Notes under the pieces: model-generated
Seen by the model: the letters and a program-made list of their open reading frames with translations, nothing else
Database searches by the model: none
What the model was told of the DNA's origin: nothing
In this document: in pieces, positions 51,915 to 61,406 of the stretch
Layout: each line of letters begins with the position of its first letter
How positions within the stretch are numbered: the first letter of the stretch is position 1
NCBI GenBank assembly: GCA_910578075.1
Contig: CAJTPK010000012.1
Coordinates: 22,499 to 86,498, forward strand
Origin: an uncultured Muribaculaceae bacterium
GTDB lineage: Bacteria; Bacteroidota; Bacteroidia; Bacteroidales; Muribaculaceae
Length of the DNA stretch: 64,000 nt
Direction: 5' to 3'
Position numbers and translations under genes: made by a program

Positions 51915-52961
51915 ATGTTTAATTTCGCATATCCCACAGTATTGTTGCTTCTTATCCTTGTCCCGCTATTTGTGGCGCTGTATGCGTGGGCGAGATATGC
52001 AAGGAGAAAGAAACTGAAAAAGTTTGGCAAACACGATTCTATTATGACTCTGATGCCTGACGCTTCTCCATATAAGCCGCCAGTAAAGCTTACCTTGGAG
52101 ATGTTGGCACTGTCATTGGTAATATTGGCATTTGCACGTCCCTGGGGAGGGATCAAGGATCAGAAAACCACCAAGGAGGGAATAGAAGTAGTGATTGCTA
52201 TGGATGCCTCCAACTCGATGTTGGCATCTGCCACCGATAATCCCGATGGTCCCGACCGTATGCGGACAGCAAAACTGATTCTTGAGAAGCTGATTAACCG
52301 TCTTGATAATGATCGAGTAGGTCTTATAATGTATGCGGGATCTGCCTACACTCTTATCCCAGTAACAAATGATTACGTCTCGGCAAAGATGTTTTTAAAT
52401 TCAATTGATCCAACGCAAGTTGCAGATCAGGGAACAAATCTCACTGCCGCCATAGATATGGCTTCTGCATCTTTCAGCGACGATAAGAATATTGGTAAAG
52501 CTGTTATTCTTATAACTGATGCTGAAGAGTTGGATGATGCGGAAAGCGTGATGGGAGCTGCCAAAACGGCTGCGAAGAATGGAATTCAACTTGATGTGGT
52601 AGGAGTTGGAACTGCTGTGCCGGTACCATTGCAGGTTGGAGGTCATCCAATGATCGATGATCAGACAGGTGAGCAGGTGAAGACCGCGCTTAATGAAGAT
52701 CTCGCCGCCGATATAGCCAAGGCTGGTAAAGGAATATATGTAAATGCTGCCAATAAAGATGCGTTGAATGAGCTTGACAAGCAGCTCGACACATTGAAGA
52801 AATCTGCATTCGAAACGAGTCTTTATGCTCAGCATGATGAGTTGTTTTCTGTTTTTGCATGGCTTGCCCTTGTATGTATCATTCTTAATATACTTGTGCT
52901 TGACCGTAAAATTGGCTGGTTGGATAAATTTACATTCTTTTATAAGGAGGATAAGAAATGA
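51915..52961 (+). CDS. batB: Aerotolerance protein BatB (VWA domain)
   Basis: A 348-residue paralogue of BatA with the same plan: N-terminal anchor segments (FAYPTVLLLLILVPLFVAL, LTLEMLALSLVILAF), VWA domain with MIDAS DASNS from Asp97, DQGTNLTAAID and LITDAEE, and a last hydrophobic helix (VFAWLALVCIILNILVL). Its stop overlaps batC by four bases (ATGA). Confidence 0.92.
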   Translation: MFNFAYPTVLLLLILVPLFVALYAWARYARRKKLKKFGKHDSIMTLMPDASPYKPPVKLTLEMLALSLVILAFARPWGGIKDQKTTKEGIEVVIAMDASNSMLASATDNPDGPDRMRTAKLILEKLINRLDNDRVGLIMYAGSAYTLIPVTNDYVSAKMFLNSIDPTQVADQGTNLTAAIDMASASFSDDKNIGKAVILITDAEELDDAESVMGAAKTAAKNGIQLDVVGVGTAVPVPLQVGGHPMIDDQTGEQVKTALNEDLAADIAKAGKGIYVNAANKDALNELDKQLDTLKKSAFETSLYAQHDELFSVFAWLALVCIILNILVLDRKIGWLDKFTFFYKEDKK

Positions 52962-53734
52962 TTCGGAATTTTTATAGATTTGTGATTCTGTGTCTGATTT
53001 TTGTGTCAGCCGGTGTTTCCGTTTCGGCACAATCAGTAAGGGAAGAACGTAAGCTTATCTCAGAGGGTAATAAGCTGTTTACAGAAAGAAAATATTCTGA
53101 AGCTGCTAAAAAATATGAGGAAGCTCTCGGTGTTAATTCTCTTTCGGCTGTGAGCAGGTATAATCTTGGACTTGCTCAAATTAAGCAAGTGACAAATCCT
53201 CAGGATACAACACCCAAGTCAAAGTCATTATTGGCAGGAGCACGACAGAATCTCTCTTCCGTTGCTTCCTTGGCTAAGGATAAGCCTGGACTTGCCTCCA
53301 AGGCTAATTATAATCTTGGGAATCTTGAGTTCAATACCAAGGAATATAAAAATGCGATAAATTATTACAAACAAGCATTGCGAATAAATCCTGATGATGA
53401 ATCTGCAAGAAAGAATCTGAGAATTGCGCAAAAACAACTCCAGAATCAAGATGAAAATAAAGATAATAATCAGGATCAGAATAAGGATCAGCAGGATCAA
53501 AATAATCAAGATAAACAGGATCAAAATCAAGATAAGCAGGATCAGAATAAAGACCAACAGCAAAATAAGGATAACAAGCAGGAGCAAAACAAAGATAATA
53601 ATATAAGTCAGCAGACAGCAAATCAGATTCTGCAGGCAATGGATAACAAGGAAAGTCAGACAAGGGCGAGAGTCAATCGTGCGAATAAGGGAGAAAAGTC
53701 TTCGAACGGTGGCTCTTCAAGAAAAAAATGGTAA
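52958..53734 (+). CDS. batC: BatC: TPR protein with long Gln/Asn/Asp/Lys tail
   Basis: A 258-residue exported protein (signal peptide to about VSA, residue 24). Two or three TPR units follow (KLFTERKYSEAAKKYEEALGV, ANYNLGNLEFNTKEYKNAINYYKQAL). Residues 165-218 are a low-complexity stretch built almost only of N, Q, D, K and E in repeating QDQNKD-like units. The end is basic (GEKSSNGGSSRKKW). The TPR part should bind other Bat proteins; the tail is probably a disordered spacer. The repeats make length changes by slippage likely. Confidence 0.9.
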   Translation: MIRNFYRFVILCLIFVSAGVSVSAQSVREERKLISEGNKLFTERKYSEAAKKYEEALGVNSLSAVSRYNLGLAQIKQVTNPQDTTPKSKSLLAGARQNLSSVASLAKDKPGLASKANYNLGNLEFNTKEYKNAINYYKQALRINPDDESARKNLRIAQKQLQNQDENKDNNQDQNKDQQDQNNQDKQDQNQDKQDQNKDQQQNKDNKQEQNKDNNISQQTANQILQAMDNKESQTRARVNRANKGEKSSNGGSSRKKW

Positions 53735-54657
53735 ATTATTTTAAGATGACTTATCGTTGTGATCCTATCAGATTGTTGCTGATATTCGTCATGGCATTCT
53801 CCGCTGTGTTGAATGTTGAGGCTCGGCAAACGGAAGATGCGTTTGTCAGGTGTAGCATTTCAAAATCTGAATTCTATTGTCGTGAATGTGTCACCGCGGT
53901 ATTTTGGCTATATTCCACAAATTCCGACATCGCATATGTAAGGGAGGTTCAACCGGCTGCCTTGAACAATGGTCAGTTTTCATACATAACAAATGTGTCG
54001 GAATTGCCAAGACCCAGAACCGAGCGTATTAAAGGGAAAGAATATGTGGCTTATCCCATCGCAATGAGCATTATGGCAATAGACAAAAGTGGAAAGTATG
54101 ATCTATCGGGAGCTGTTTTTAATGTTGGGTATAATGTTCCCGTCGAACATATAGATCCTTATTATGGACGAATCAGGACTGTTCAGACGATAGAGAAAAA
54201 TCTAACGATGAAGCCGGTTCATTTTAAAGTATTGGAATTGCCTCGTGCCGAGGAAGATTTTGCATTTTCCGGTGCGGTGGGTAAATTCAGCATAGATGTC
54301 TCGCTTCCTCCCGGAGATATAATTGTAAATGAAGATGCGACTGTATTGATAACTTTGAGCGGAGAAGGATTGATTGAGAATGATGTCTTACCGGAATATC
54401 ATGATGCTTTTGGTGTTGGCAATAAGTTGAAGTCATTCACGGAAAGCCATGAGTTTTATTTTAATGGAAAGCAATTGGTAAGTCGTAAAAATCTTGAATG
54501 TATTTTTGTTCCTTCCGAAATCAATGATTGTTTGATAGGGATAGTCAGGTTTGGGTATTTCAATCCTGTGACAAAAAGTTATGAAACGGCGGAGTCGTCT
54601 CCCTTTAAGGTTGATGTCAAATCGTCAGCCATTAAAGTAAAGCCGGTATATATTTGA
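53728..54657 (+). CDS. Short BatD-like exported protein
   Basis: A 309-residue protein with a signal peptide (IRLLLIFVMAFSAVLNVEA) and two BatD-type beta-sandwich parts: SISKSEFYCRECVTAVFWLYS and then FSGAVGKFSIDVSLPPGDIIVNEDATVLITLSGEG. The second matches the FSGGVGKFTI ... TNQAASIEYIVTGTG of the full BatD encoded next. It has no C-terminal membrane helix or cytoplasmic tail. Likely a duplicated, soluble BatD relative. Its start overlaps the batC stop. Confidence 0.78.
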   Translation: MVNYFKMTYRCDPIRLLLIFVMAFSAVLNVEARQTEDAFVRCSISKSEFYCRECVTAVFWLYSTNSDIAYVREVQPAALNNGQFSYITNVSELPRPRTERIKGKEYVAYPIAMSIMAIDKSGKYDLSGAVFNVGYNVPVEHIDPYYGRIRTVQTIEKNLTMKPVHFKVLELPRAEEDFAFSGAVGKFSIDVSLPPGDIIVNEDATVLITLSGEGLIENDVLPEYHDAFGVGNKLKSFTESHEFYFNGKQLVSRKNLECIFVPSEINDCLIGIVRFGYFNPVTKSYETAESSPFKVDVKSSAIKVKPVYI

Positions 54658-54679
54658 TTCAACACTTTAAGCTAAGTTT

Positions 54680-56506
54680 ATGAGACGGAGTTTAAGTATA
54701 TTGCTGATGGCGTGTGTTGCTGTTTTGCAGCTTCACAGTGCTTCTGTGAAATTATATGACAGCCCTGCGCGGGGAAAGAGATCCATTGAAGTTGGAGATA
54801 TGTTCTATATCTATATCGAGGTAAGCGATATAGATGGCAGACCGGAATTTCCATCGAATGTTGGTGGAGCCAAGGTTATGTATTTCGAGCATACAGGACA
54901 GTCATCCCGTATGTCGAATATCAATGGAAAAGTGACACAGTCAACAAGCAATACATGGACAGCCACTCTCCGTGCGCAAAAGGAGGGAACATACACTCTG
55001 GGTCCTATCAGTGTTTCCGGCGTTAAAAGTAACCAGCTGACCTATACAATTGGGAAAGCAGATCCTACCAATCAAAGAGGTCCTCAGTCTCAGTCATCTA
55101 CACCTGGAAATGACACAGATAAACCCAAATTCATAGGTAAGGGAGATGGGAATTTGTTCATGAAGGCGACTGTTTCTTCATCGAATGTTTATGAGCAACA
55201 GGCTATTGTGTACACCGTTAAACTCTATACAACATACGATGCTATTAAATTTATCGGTGCGACGGCTGCTCCTAAATTCGACGGTTTCGTTGTGGAAGAG
55301 TCCAAAGCGATTTCGAACTCGTTGGAATATGAGACATACAACGGTAAGACGTATGCAACAGCGGTTATAGCCCGCTACATAATATTCCCACAGATGACCG
55401 GCCAACTTAAAGTGTCAGGAAATACATATACTGTTTCAGTTGATCAACGAGAATATTATCATGACCCATTCTGGGGTAATATGGCTGTCAGCTCGCCTTT
55501 GCAGTTGAATGTTACACCTAATGATCTTACGGTAAATGTTAAGGCTCTGCCTTCACCTAAACCTGCTGATTTTTCTGGAGGTGTTGGTAAGTTCACTATA
55601 TCTTCCCAGTTGAAATCAAACGATTTCAAGACAAATCAGGCAGCATCTATTGAATATATTGTCACAGGAACTGGAAATTTAAAATATGTGCAGCTTCCGG
55701 ATTTGTCAACTTTGTACCCTCCCCAGTTGGAGGTATATACTCCGGAAACAGATATAAAATCCAATGTCGGCTCGTCAAATGTTTCAGGTTCTGTCTCATT
55801 CGATTATTCGTTCATGCCTCTTGAGGAGGGTGATTTCAAAATCCCTTCCGTAAAACTTGTGTATTTTAATCCGGAAACCGGAAATTATGAGACTTCATCC
55901 TCGAATGAGTACAATATCACTGTAGGTAAAGGAAAATCATCCGGAAAATCACAGACAAATACCCGTCTGAAATTCAATCCGGATCTTAAGGTTGTGAATT
56001 TATCTGAATTATCAAAGGTGCATTCGCCGATAATATACAGGTTTGCATATTGGCTTTGGTTTATCATTCCATTTATGGCCCTTTGCGCTACGGTGGCAGT
56101 TATGATGTATCATAAAAAGACACATTCCGATATGGCTGCGCTAAACAGCCGTCGAGCAAACAAGCTTGCAAGGAAGAGACTGAGGAAAGTGTATTCTGCA
56201 ATGAGAAGTGGCAATGTAGAATTGTTTTACGACGAGATGCTGACTGCAATGTGGGGTTATCTTGGCGATAAACTAAAAATGCCTACTTCCGAACTCATGA
56301 GAGATAATATAAAGTCTGTATTGGAGTCAAAGGATATTCCGCAGGAAGAGATATCCGCTATGTTGGAGATTCTCGACAAGTGTGAATTTGCAAAGTATTC
56401 CCCCGCTTCAGGTAAAGGAGATATGAAAGATGTTTATGAATCTGCTATCTCAATTATTAACTCACTGGAAAAGTCTTTTAAAAAGTCATTTACAAACAAA
56501 ATTTGA
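54680..56506 (+). CDS. batD: BatD protein
   Basis: A 608-residue protein with signal peptide (cut near LHS-AS). Repeated beta-sandwich domains follow (residues 22-125, 150-280, 285-425), then a linker of Gly/Ser/Lys. One membrane helix (YWLWFIIPFMALCATVAVMMY, near 452-472) and a cytoplasmic helical domain (NVELFYDEMLTAMWGYLGDKLKMPTSELMRDNI) complete it. The C-terminal domain is the same type as in the gene at 49916. Expected to sit with BatA/B in the inner membrane. Confidence 0.9.
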   Translation: MRRSLSILLMACVAVLQLHSASVKLYDSPARGKRSIEVGDMFYIYIEVSDIDGRPEFPSNVGGAKVMYFEHTGQSSRMSNINGKVTQSTSNTWTATLRAQKEGTYTLGPISVSGVKSNQLTYTIGKADPTNQRGPQSQSSTPGNDTDKPKFIGKGDGNLFMKATVSSSNVYEQQAIVYTVKLYTTYDAIKFIGATAAPKFDGFVVEESKAISNSLEYETYNGKTYATAVIARYIIFPQMTGQLKVSGNTYTVSVDQREYYHDPFWGNMAVSSPLQLNVTPNDLTVNVKALPSPKPADFSGGVGKFTISSQLKSNDFKTNQAASIEYIVTGTGNLKYVQLPDLSTLYPPQLEVYTPETDIKSNVGSSNVSGSVSFDYSFMPLEEGDFKIPSVKLVYFNPETGNYETSSSNEYNITVGKGKSSGKSQTNTRLKFNPDLKVVNLSELSKVHSPIIYRFAYWLWFIIPFMALCATVAVMMYHKKTHSDMAALNSRRANKLARKRLRKVYSAMRSGNVELFYDEMLTAMWGYLGDKLKMPTSELMRDNIKSVLESKDIPQEEISAMLEILDKCEFAKYSPASGKGDMKDVYESAISIINSLEKSFKKSFTNKI

Positions 56507-56511
56507 TCGTT

Positions 56512-57321
56512 ATGAAAGGAAGAATTATAATTACTCTTTTGACCATCGTTTTTTCTGCATGGTCATCCGTATATGGTCAAGTTTCAATTGAAGATGCAAA
56601 GCGTGCTTATGATGAAGGCAAATATGCAGAAGCTGCCCAAATGTATGAATCGATAGCGAGGGAAAAAGGCACATCGGCAGCGTTGCTTGCAAATATGGGA
56701 AACGCATATGCCAAGGCAGGTGATTATGGGCACGCATTCCTTTGTTATGAAAGGAGTCTCTACCTTGACCCAAGTGATAAAACAGTGAGGAGCAACCGGG
56801 CATATATACTTTCAAAGATAGAGGATGCTAACAAAGCTAATGCAAAAGGAAAGAAGATCTCTGTTGTTTCTGATGAGCCCTCTTTCTTGATGAGGCTTAA
56901 ACATTATATCACTCACAGCCATACATCAGATACCTGGGCAATATGGGGAGGTGTAAGTTTTGTTTTGCTATGTGGGTGTATCGCTCTATATTTGTTGTGT
57001 TCACAGGTGATATTAAGGAAAACCGGTTTCTTTGGAGCTATTGCCATGCTTTTCTTGTGTGTGGTTTTTATGTCTTTTTCATTTGCATCAGCAAGAGCAT
57101 GCGAGGCTCATAACCAGGGAGTGATCACAGGGTTTAAGGTAAATCTTCTGACAGAGCCTTTCAGCTCTTCTAAACCTACCGGCACTCCTCTTGAGAGAGG
57201 TACGAAGCTTGATATTCTTGAAAGGGAGTCTGGTCAGGACGGGAAAGTGGAATGGTATAAGGTTAGACTCAATTCTGAGCTTGCAGGATGGATTATGGCG
57301 AGCGAATTTGAAGTAATTTAG
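56512..57321 (+). CDS. batE: BatE: TPR protein with membrane helices and SH3 domain
   Basis: A 269-residue protein. Signal-like start, TPR units (AKRAYDEGKYAEAAQMYESIA, ANMGNAYAKAGDYGHAFLCYERSLYLDP), two membrane helices (near 146-166 and 175-195), and a C-terminal bacterial SH3 domain (GFKVNLLTEPFSSSKPTG ... WYKVRLNSELAGWIMASEFEVI). The SH3 part may touch cell wall. ATG 56512 is preferred to a TTG three codons upstream. Last gene of the operon; no hairpin terminator is evident after it. Confidence 0.9.
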   Translation: MKGRIIITLLTIVFSAWSSVYGQVSIEDAKRAYDEGKYAEAAQMYESIAREKGTSAALLANMGNAYAKAGDYGHAFLCYERSLYLDPSDKTVRSNRAYILSKIEDANKANAKGKKISVVSDEPSFLMRLKHYITHSHTSDTWAIWGGVSFVLLCGCIALYLLCSQVILRKTGFFGAIAMLFLCVVFMSFSFASARACEAHNQGVITGFKVNLLTEPFSSSKPTGTPLERGTKLDILERESGQDGKVEWYKVRLNSELAGWIMASEFEVI

Positions 57322-57371
57322 GCAATTGCGGCAAAAAATGTTTTATAACACCTAAAATAATATTCATAGTC

Positions 57372-57403
57372 TTTGTTAAAATGAATTAATTTTCATAATT
57401 TAG
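57372..57403 (+). promoter_or_regulatory. Promoter of the small HTH gene
   Basis: TTTG at 57372-57375, 20 bases, then TAATTTAG at 57396-57403 (one mismatch in the -7 box). The leader is about 57 bases. Confidence 0.55.
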
Positions 57404-57467
57404 CAAAACAATACTATTGAATATCAATATTTATTAATAGGAATAATAATCATTAAATAAAGAAATC

Positions 57468-57728
57468 ATGAGCAAGACAATCACATTCAATGAGCTCCGC
57501 AGACTCAAAGACAGTTTGCCAGATGGCTCCACCCATCGCATCGCAGATGAACTCAATGTCACTGTTCAGACGGTCCGCAATTATTTCGGAGGTGTTAACT
57601 ACCAGTATGGCAAGAACGCCGGAATGCACATCGAGCCGGGTCCTGACGGTGGCATAGTTGTATTGGATGACACTACCATATATGATATGGCTGTGAAGAT
57701 CCTTGAGGAGCAGAACGAAAATCAGTAA
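57468..57728 (+). CDS. Small helix-turn-helix DNA-binding protein
   Basis: An 86-residue protein. Residues 16-42 (LPDGSTHRIADELNVTVQTV then RNYFGG) form a helix-turn-helix with the AxxLNVTxxTVxxYF pattern of a recognition helix. After it come a Gly/Pro turn region and a last amphipathic helix. Codon choice is strongly biased, as in pfp and mdh, so it is probably abundant. That suggests a nucleoid-type or global regulator. The universal stress protein gene follows 19 bases later and is likely co-transcribed. I do not know a named family. Confidence 0.75.
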   Translation: MSKTITFNELRRLKDSLPDGSTHRIADELNVTVQTVRNYFGGVNYQYGKNAGMHIEPGPDGGIVVLDDTTIYDMAVKILEEQNENQ

Positions 57729-57747
57729 ATTGTAATCCGCAGCTGTC

Positions 57748-58872
57748 ATGATTGATGTAGACGATTTCATCACCCTTGTTATACACACACAGAAGCGTGC
57801 TCAGAGCCTTAAGAATATCCTTGAGAGTCATGGCATTGAAGTCCGTCTGGAAGATTTCGTTTCGTTCAAGTCACCTGTGACAGTTGCTCAAAGAGTGAAG
57901 ATCCGTCCAAAGGATCTTCCGATGTCTTTAAAAATTACGGAGAGCGGGGAAGAATATTCCCCCGCTCTCATTGAGATGAAAATGGCGGGAATGAGCGGAA
58001 ATCTGCTCATCCCCGTCGATTTTTCAGAATCAAGTCGAATGGCTGTGGCCATTGGATTTAAGCTTGCGAAGCGAATAGGGGTGCATCCCGTTATAATGCA
58101 TTCATATGTTGCTCCTATATTTCGTGCCCCGGTATCAGATGGTGCAATCGATGATTTTAACAATGAGGTCGTGGAGGCAGAGGAAACGCGAAATGTCCGT
58201 GACATCGCATCTGCGAAACTTGTGAAATTCAGAAATGAGATAAAGCAGAGCCAGAAGGATGGCATTATTCCTGACATGAAGTTCTCCACCAGTTTGCAGG
58301 AAGGTGTGGCAGAGGAGGCTATACTGGAATATTGCAAAGAGACACCGCCGGTGCTCGTTGTTATGGCGACAAGAGGCGTTGATAAAAAAGAGGAGGAACT
58401 AATCGGGAGTGTTACAGCGGAGGTGCTTGATTCATGTCGTGTGCCAGTGTTTACTGTGCCTGAGGATTGTAAGATTCAGGATGTTGAGAATATTGTGCAT
58501 CTGATGATGTTCTGCAATCTTGACCAACATGATATTATTACAGTTGATGCCTTGATGAGGATGTTCGATTATCCAAAATGTGTAATCACACTTGTTCCTG
58601 TCACCCAGCGAAGAACATCAAAGACTAATGATAAGATAGAGGCATTGAGAGATTTCTTTAATACAAATTATCCTACTGCAAGGTTTAAGACATTTGTGCC
58701 AGACTTGAAGAATTTCAGGAATGAAATAGATCTGGCCATACCGAAGAAGGGCGTCGATCTGTTGATCGTACCGAATAAGAAAACCAATGTCTTTAGCCGT
58801 ATTTTCCGTCCGACAATCGCTCACAAGTCTCTTTTTGAGAGAGATGTGCCGATGTTGGTTATACCTGTATAG
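57748..58872 (+). CDS. Universal stress protein with extra N-terminal domain
   Basis: A 374-residue protein. Residues 1-80 form a separate small domain (ITLVIHTQKRAQSLKNILESHGIEVRLEDF) that looks like the DUF2007 'signal-transducing' fold. Residues 84-232 are a UspA domain: NLLIPVDFSESSRMAVAIGFKLA, and PVLVVMATRG near 192 followed by EELIGSVTAEVLDSCRVPVFTVP. The ATP loop G-x2-G-x9-GS is only partly kept. Residues 240-374 are a degenerate second UspA domain ending DVPMLVIPV. Cytoplasmic; probably a stress or nucleotide sensor. Confidence 0.82.
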   Translation: MIDVDDFITLVIHTQKRAQSLKNILESHGIEVRLEDFVSFKSPVTVAQRVKIRPKDLPMSLKITESGEEYSPALIEMKMAGMSGNLLIPVDFSESSRMAVAIGFKLAKRIGVHPVIMHSYVAPIFRAPVSDGAIDDFNNEVVEAEETRNVRDIASAKLVKFRNEIKQSQKDGIIPDMKFSTSLQEGVAEEAILEYCKETPPVLVVMATRGVDKKEEELIGSVTAEVLDSCRVPVFTVPEDCKIQDVENIVHLMMFCNLDQHDIITVDALMRMFDYPKCVITLVPVTQRRTSKTNDKIEALRDFFNTNYPTARFKTFVPDLKNFRNEIDLAIPKKGVDLLIVPNKKTNVFSRIFRPTIAHKSLFERDVPMLVIPV

Positions 58873-58883
58873 TATTTTCAATT

Positions 58884-61364
58884 ATGATATATCCGTCTGA
58901 TTTTGAATCAAAAATTGGATTTGACCATTTGCGTGCATGCATTTCTGACAAATGTCAGAGTTCGATGGGTAGAGAAGAGACTGCAAATATGTCATTCTCT
59001 ACTGATTTTAGTTTTATAAAGACATCTCTCGGTTGTGTAGCTGAGATGATGAATATATTAAGAGGGAACATTGAATTCCCACTTGGCAATATATATGATG
59101 TGGTTCCCCATCTTTCCGAGATAAGAGCCGAAGGAGCATATCTGACATCTCAGCGACTTCTCAAATTGATGAAGATGCTTATGATGATGAACGATCTTGT
59201 ACGTTTTTTCGAGTCTTCAAGAGATGAAGAGAGTGGGGTGACTCTGTATCCTTTCCTTTCGGGTGAATTCTCTCGGATTGGAGTTTTTCCATTCCTTATA
59301 ACAGAGATAGAGAGAAGTGTCAATAAGTTTGGCGAAATTAAAGATAATGCATCTCCGCAATTATATGAGATCCGCAGTCAGATACGCGCTGCTTCCGGCT
59401 CGATGCAACGTGCAATGCGAAGAGTGCTTGAAAGAGCTGTATCAAATGGCTTGGTAGATAAGGACGCCTCACCATCTATTCGTGACGGAAGAATGGTTAT
59501 ACCTGTTTCTGCAGGTAATAAAAGAGGTATCCAAGGTATTATCCATGATGAAAGTTCTACGGGTAAAACTGTATTCATTGAACCGGCTGAAGTCGTGGAA
59601 GCGGGCAATAGGCTAAGGGAGCTTGAGATGGAAGAGAGGCGAGAAGTCATATCCATCCTCCGTAATATTACAAATGTAATACGTCCGCATATAGATGATA
59701 TAACTAAAAGTTGTGCAGATATAGGCAGACTTGATTTTATAAGAGCTAAAGCTCTCTTTGCGACTGAGACTGATGCGCAGATGCCACATATTGAGGATCG
59801 GCAGGAAATAGAATGGTATCATGCAGTCCACCCAGGACTCTTGTTGGCATTGAGGCCACAAGGCAGGAATGTGGTGCCATTGAATCTGACTTTGGACAAG
59901 GATAGAAGAATATTGATAATATCGGGTCCGAATGCAGGTGGTAAGTCTGTATGTCTCAAGACAACTGCTGTGGTGCAATACATGATGCAATGTGGCTTGA
60001 TGCCCACCGTCTATAATAATTCTCATATGGGAATATTCAAAAGTATTTTCATTGACATAGGTGATGAGCAATCTTTTGAAAATGATCTGAGCACATATTC
60101 TTCACATCTTAAGAATATGAAGTTTTTCTTAACTCATACTGACAAAAGAAGTCTTATACTTGCTGACGAGATGGGTTCGGGTACAGAACCCCAGATAGGA
60201 GGTGCTCTGGCTCAATCTATATTGAAGGATTTGGGGGAGACTGGTTGTATGGGGATTGTTACAACGCATTATCAGAATTTAAAGACTTTTGCAGATACAG
60301 AACCAGGTTTTGTGAATGGCGCGATGTTATATGACCGTCAGCATCTTCAGCCGACATTCCAACTTTCTGTGGGAACTCCGGGAAGTTCTTTTGCTCTTGA
60401 TATTGCTACTAAAATCGGCTTGCCTCGTAATACAATTGAGAATGCAAAGGAAATTGTAGGCAGCGACTATGTCAATCTTGATAAATATTTGTCAGAGATA
60501 GCCCGCGATCGCAGATATTGGGCTAATAAACGTCAAAATATACGCGAAAAGGAAAATAAGCTTGATGCTTTGCTTTCTAAATATGAGGAAACTGCAGGAG
60601 ATCTTAATGCACAGCGTAAGGCAATCTTAAACGAAGCAAAGAAGGAAGCAAAGGAGATCCTTGAGGGAGTCAATGCCCGAATAGAACGAACTATTCTTGA
60701 AATCAGAAAGGCTGACGCTGAAAAAGCGAAAACCAAAGAGATCCGAGCCTCCCTTGAAGATTTTAAGAAAACGGTGTTGGATGATAGCGATTCTGCCCCT
60801 AAAGGGAAGCTTGGTAATCAACTCGGTCTGTTGAAACACAAAAGTCGTAAAAATAAAAATGCATTGCTTCCTGTAGCAGACAAGGCAGAGAGCAAAAAAG
60901 CGATATCTGTAGGGGATTATGTGAAGCTTGACTCGGGAAGCGCAACCGGTAAAGTTTTGTCTGTTTCTGGCAAAAAGGCGGAAGTGGCATTCGGAGCATT
61001 GCGTACAATAGTAGATGTTTCCAAATTGAAGCCAAGTCAGAAACCGAAGGAGTCTGCGTTAAGTTCAACCTCCGGTATTTCTCTTACCACCTCTTCTGAA
61101 AGCCGGAACAGGCAGTTGAATTTTAAAAATGAGATTGACGTAAGGGGAATGAGGGCAGATGAAGCCTTACAGGCTGTAACTTATTTCCTTGATGATGCGG
61201 TGCAGTTCAGCGCGTCAAGAGTAAGAATCCTTCATGGCACAGGTCATGGTATACTCAAGACTTTGATAAGAGAGCAATTGAGAGCTAACAATGCGGTTAA
61301 AAGTTTTGAGGATGAAGATGTAAGATTCGGAGGAGCCGGAATTACAGTGGTAGATTTGGAATAA
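58884..61364 (+). CDS. mutS2: MutS2 family ATPase/endonuclease
   Basis: An 826-residue homologue of MutS without the mismatch-reading N-domain. Core clamp region to residue 300, Walker A SGPNAGGKS near 347-355, and LILADEMGSGTEPQIGGAL (Walker B/signature) near 426. THYQNLK follows, then a long coiled coil (residues 540-640) and a C-terminal Smr nuclease domain (EIDVRGMRADEAL and RILHGTGHGILK, from about 750). The family acts on branched DNA or on collided ribosomes; both have been shown for different members. Length is slightly above the usual 780-800. Confidence 0.94.
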   Translation: MIYPSDFESKIGFDHLRACISDKCQSSMGREETANMSFSTDFSFIKTSLGCVAEMMNILRGNIEFPLGNIYDVVPHLSEIRAEGAYLTSQRLLKLMKMLMMMNDLVRFFESSRDEESGVTLYPFLSGEFSRIGVFPFLITEIERSVNKFGEIKDNASPQLYEIRSQIRAASGSMQRAMRRVLERAVSNGLVDKDASPSIRDGRMVIPVSAGNKRGIQGIIHDESSTGKTVFIEPAEVVEAGNRLRELEMEERREVISILRNITNVIRPHIDDITKSCADIGRLDFIRAKALFATETDAQMPHIEDRQEIEWYHAVHPGLLLALRPQGRNVVPLNLTLDKDRRILIISGPNAGGKSVCLKTTAVVQYMMQCGLMPTVYNNSHMGIFKSIFIDIGDEQSFENDLSTYSSHLKNMKFFLTHTDKRSLILADEMGSGTEPQIGGALAQSILKDLGETGCMGIVTTHYQNLKTFADTEPGFVNGAMLYDRQHLQPTFQLSVGTPGSSFALDIATKIGLPRNTIENAKEIVGSDYVNLDKYLSEIARDRRYWANKRQNIREKENKLDALLSKYEETAGDLNAQRKAILNEAKKEAKEILEGVNARIERTILEIRKADAEKAKTKEIRASLEDFKKTVLDDSDSAPKGKLGNQLGLLKHKSRKNKNALLPVADKAESKKAISVGDYVKLDSGSATGKVLSVSGKKAEVAFGALRTIVDVSKLKPSQKPKESALSSTSGISLTTSSESRNRQLNFKNEIDVRGMRADEALQAVTYFLDDAVQFSASRVRILHGTGHGILKTLIREQLRANNAVKSFEDEDVRFGGAGITVVDLE

Positions 61365-61378
61365 TGAAAAGCAAATAG

Positions 61379-61386
61379 TAATTTTG
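61379..61386 (+). promoter_or_regulatory. -7 box of the SGNH/MBOAT pair
   Basis: TAATTTTG, 20 bases upstream of the ATG at 61407. Confidence 0.45.
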
Positions 61387-61406
61387 CGTTTCAAAATTTT
61401 AATGTG

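Noticed and set aside
53228..53663. Minus-strand hydrophobic frames opposite batC, rich in Ile/Leu or Tyr/Asp
   Set aside because: They are the mirror of the N/Q/D/K codons on the plus strand; batC has homology, a signal peptide and operon context.
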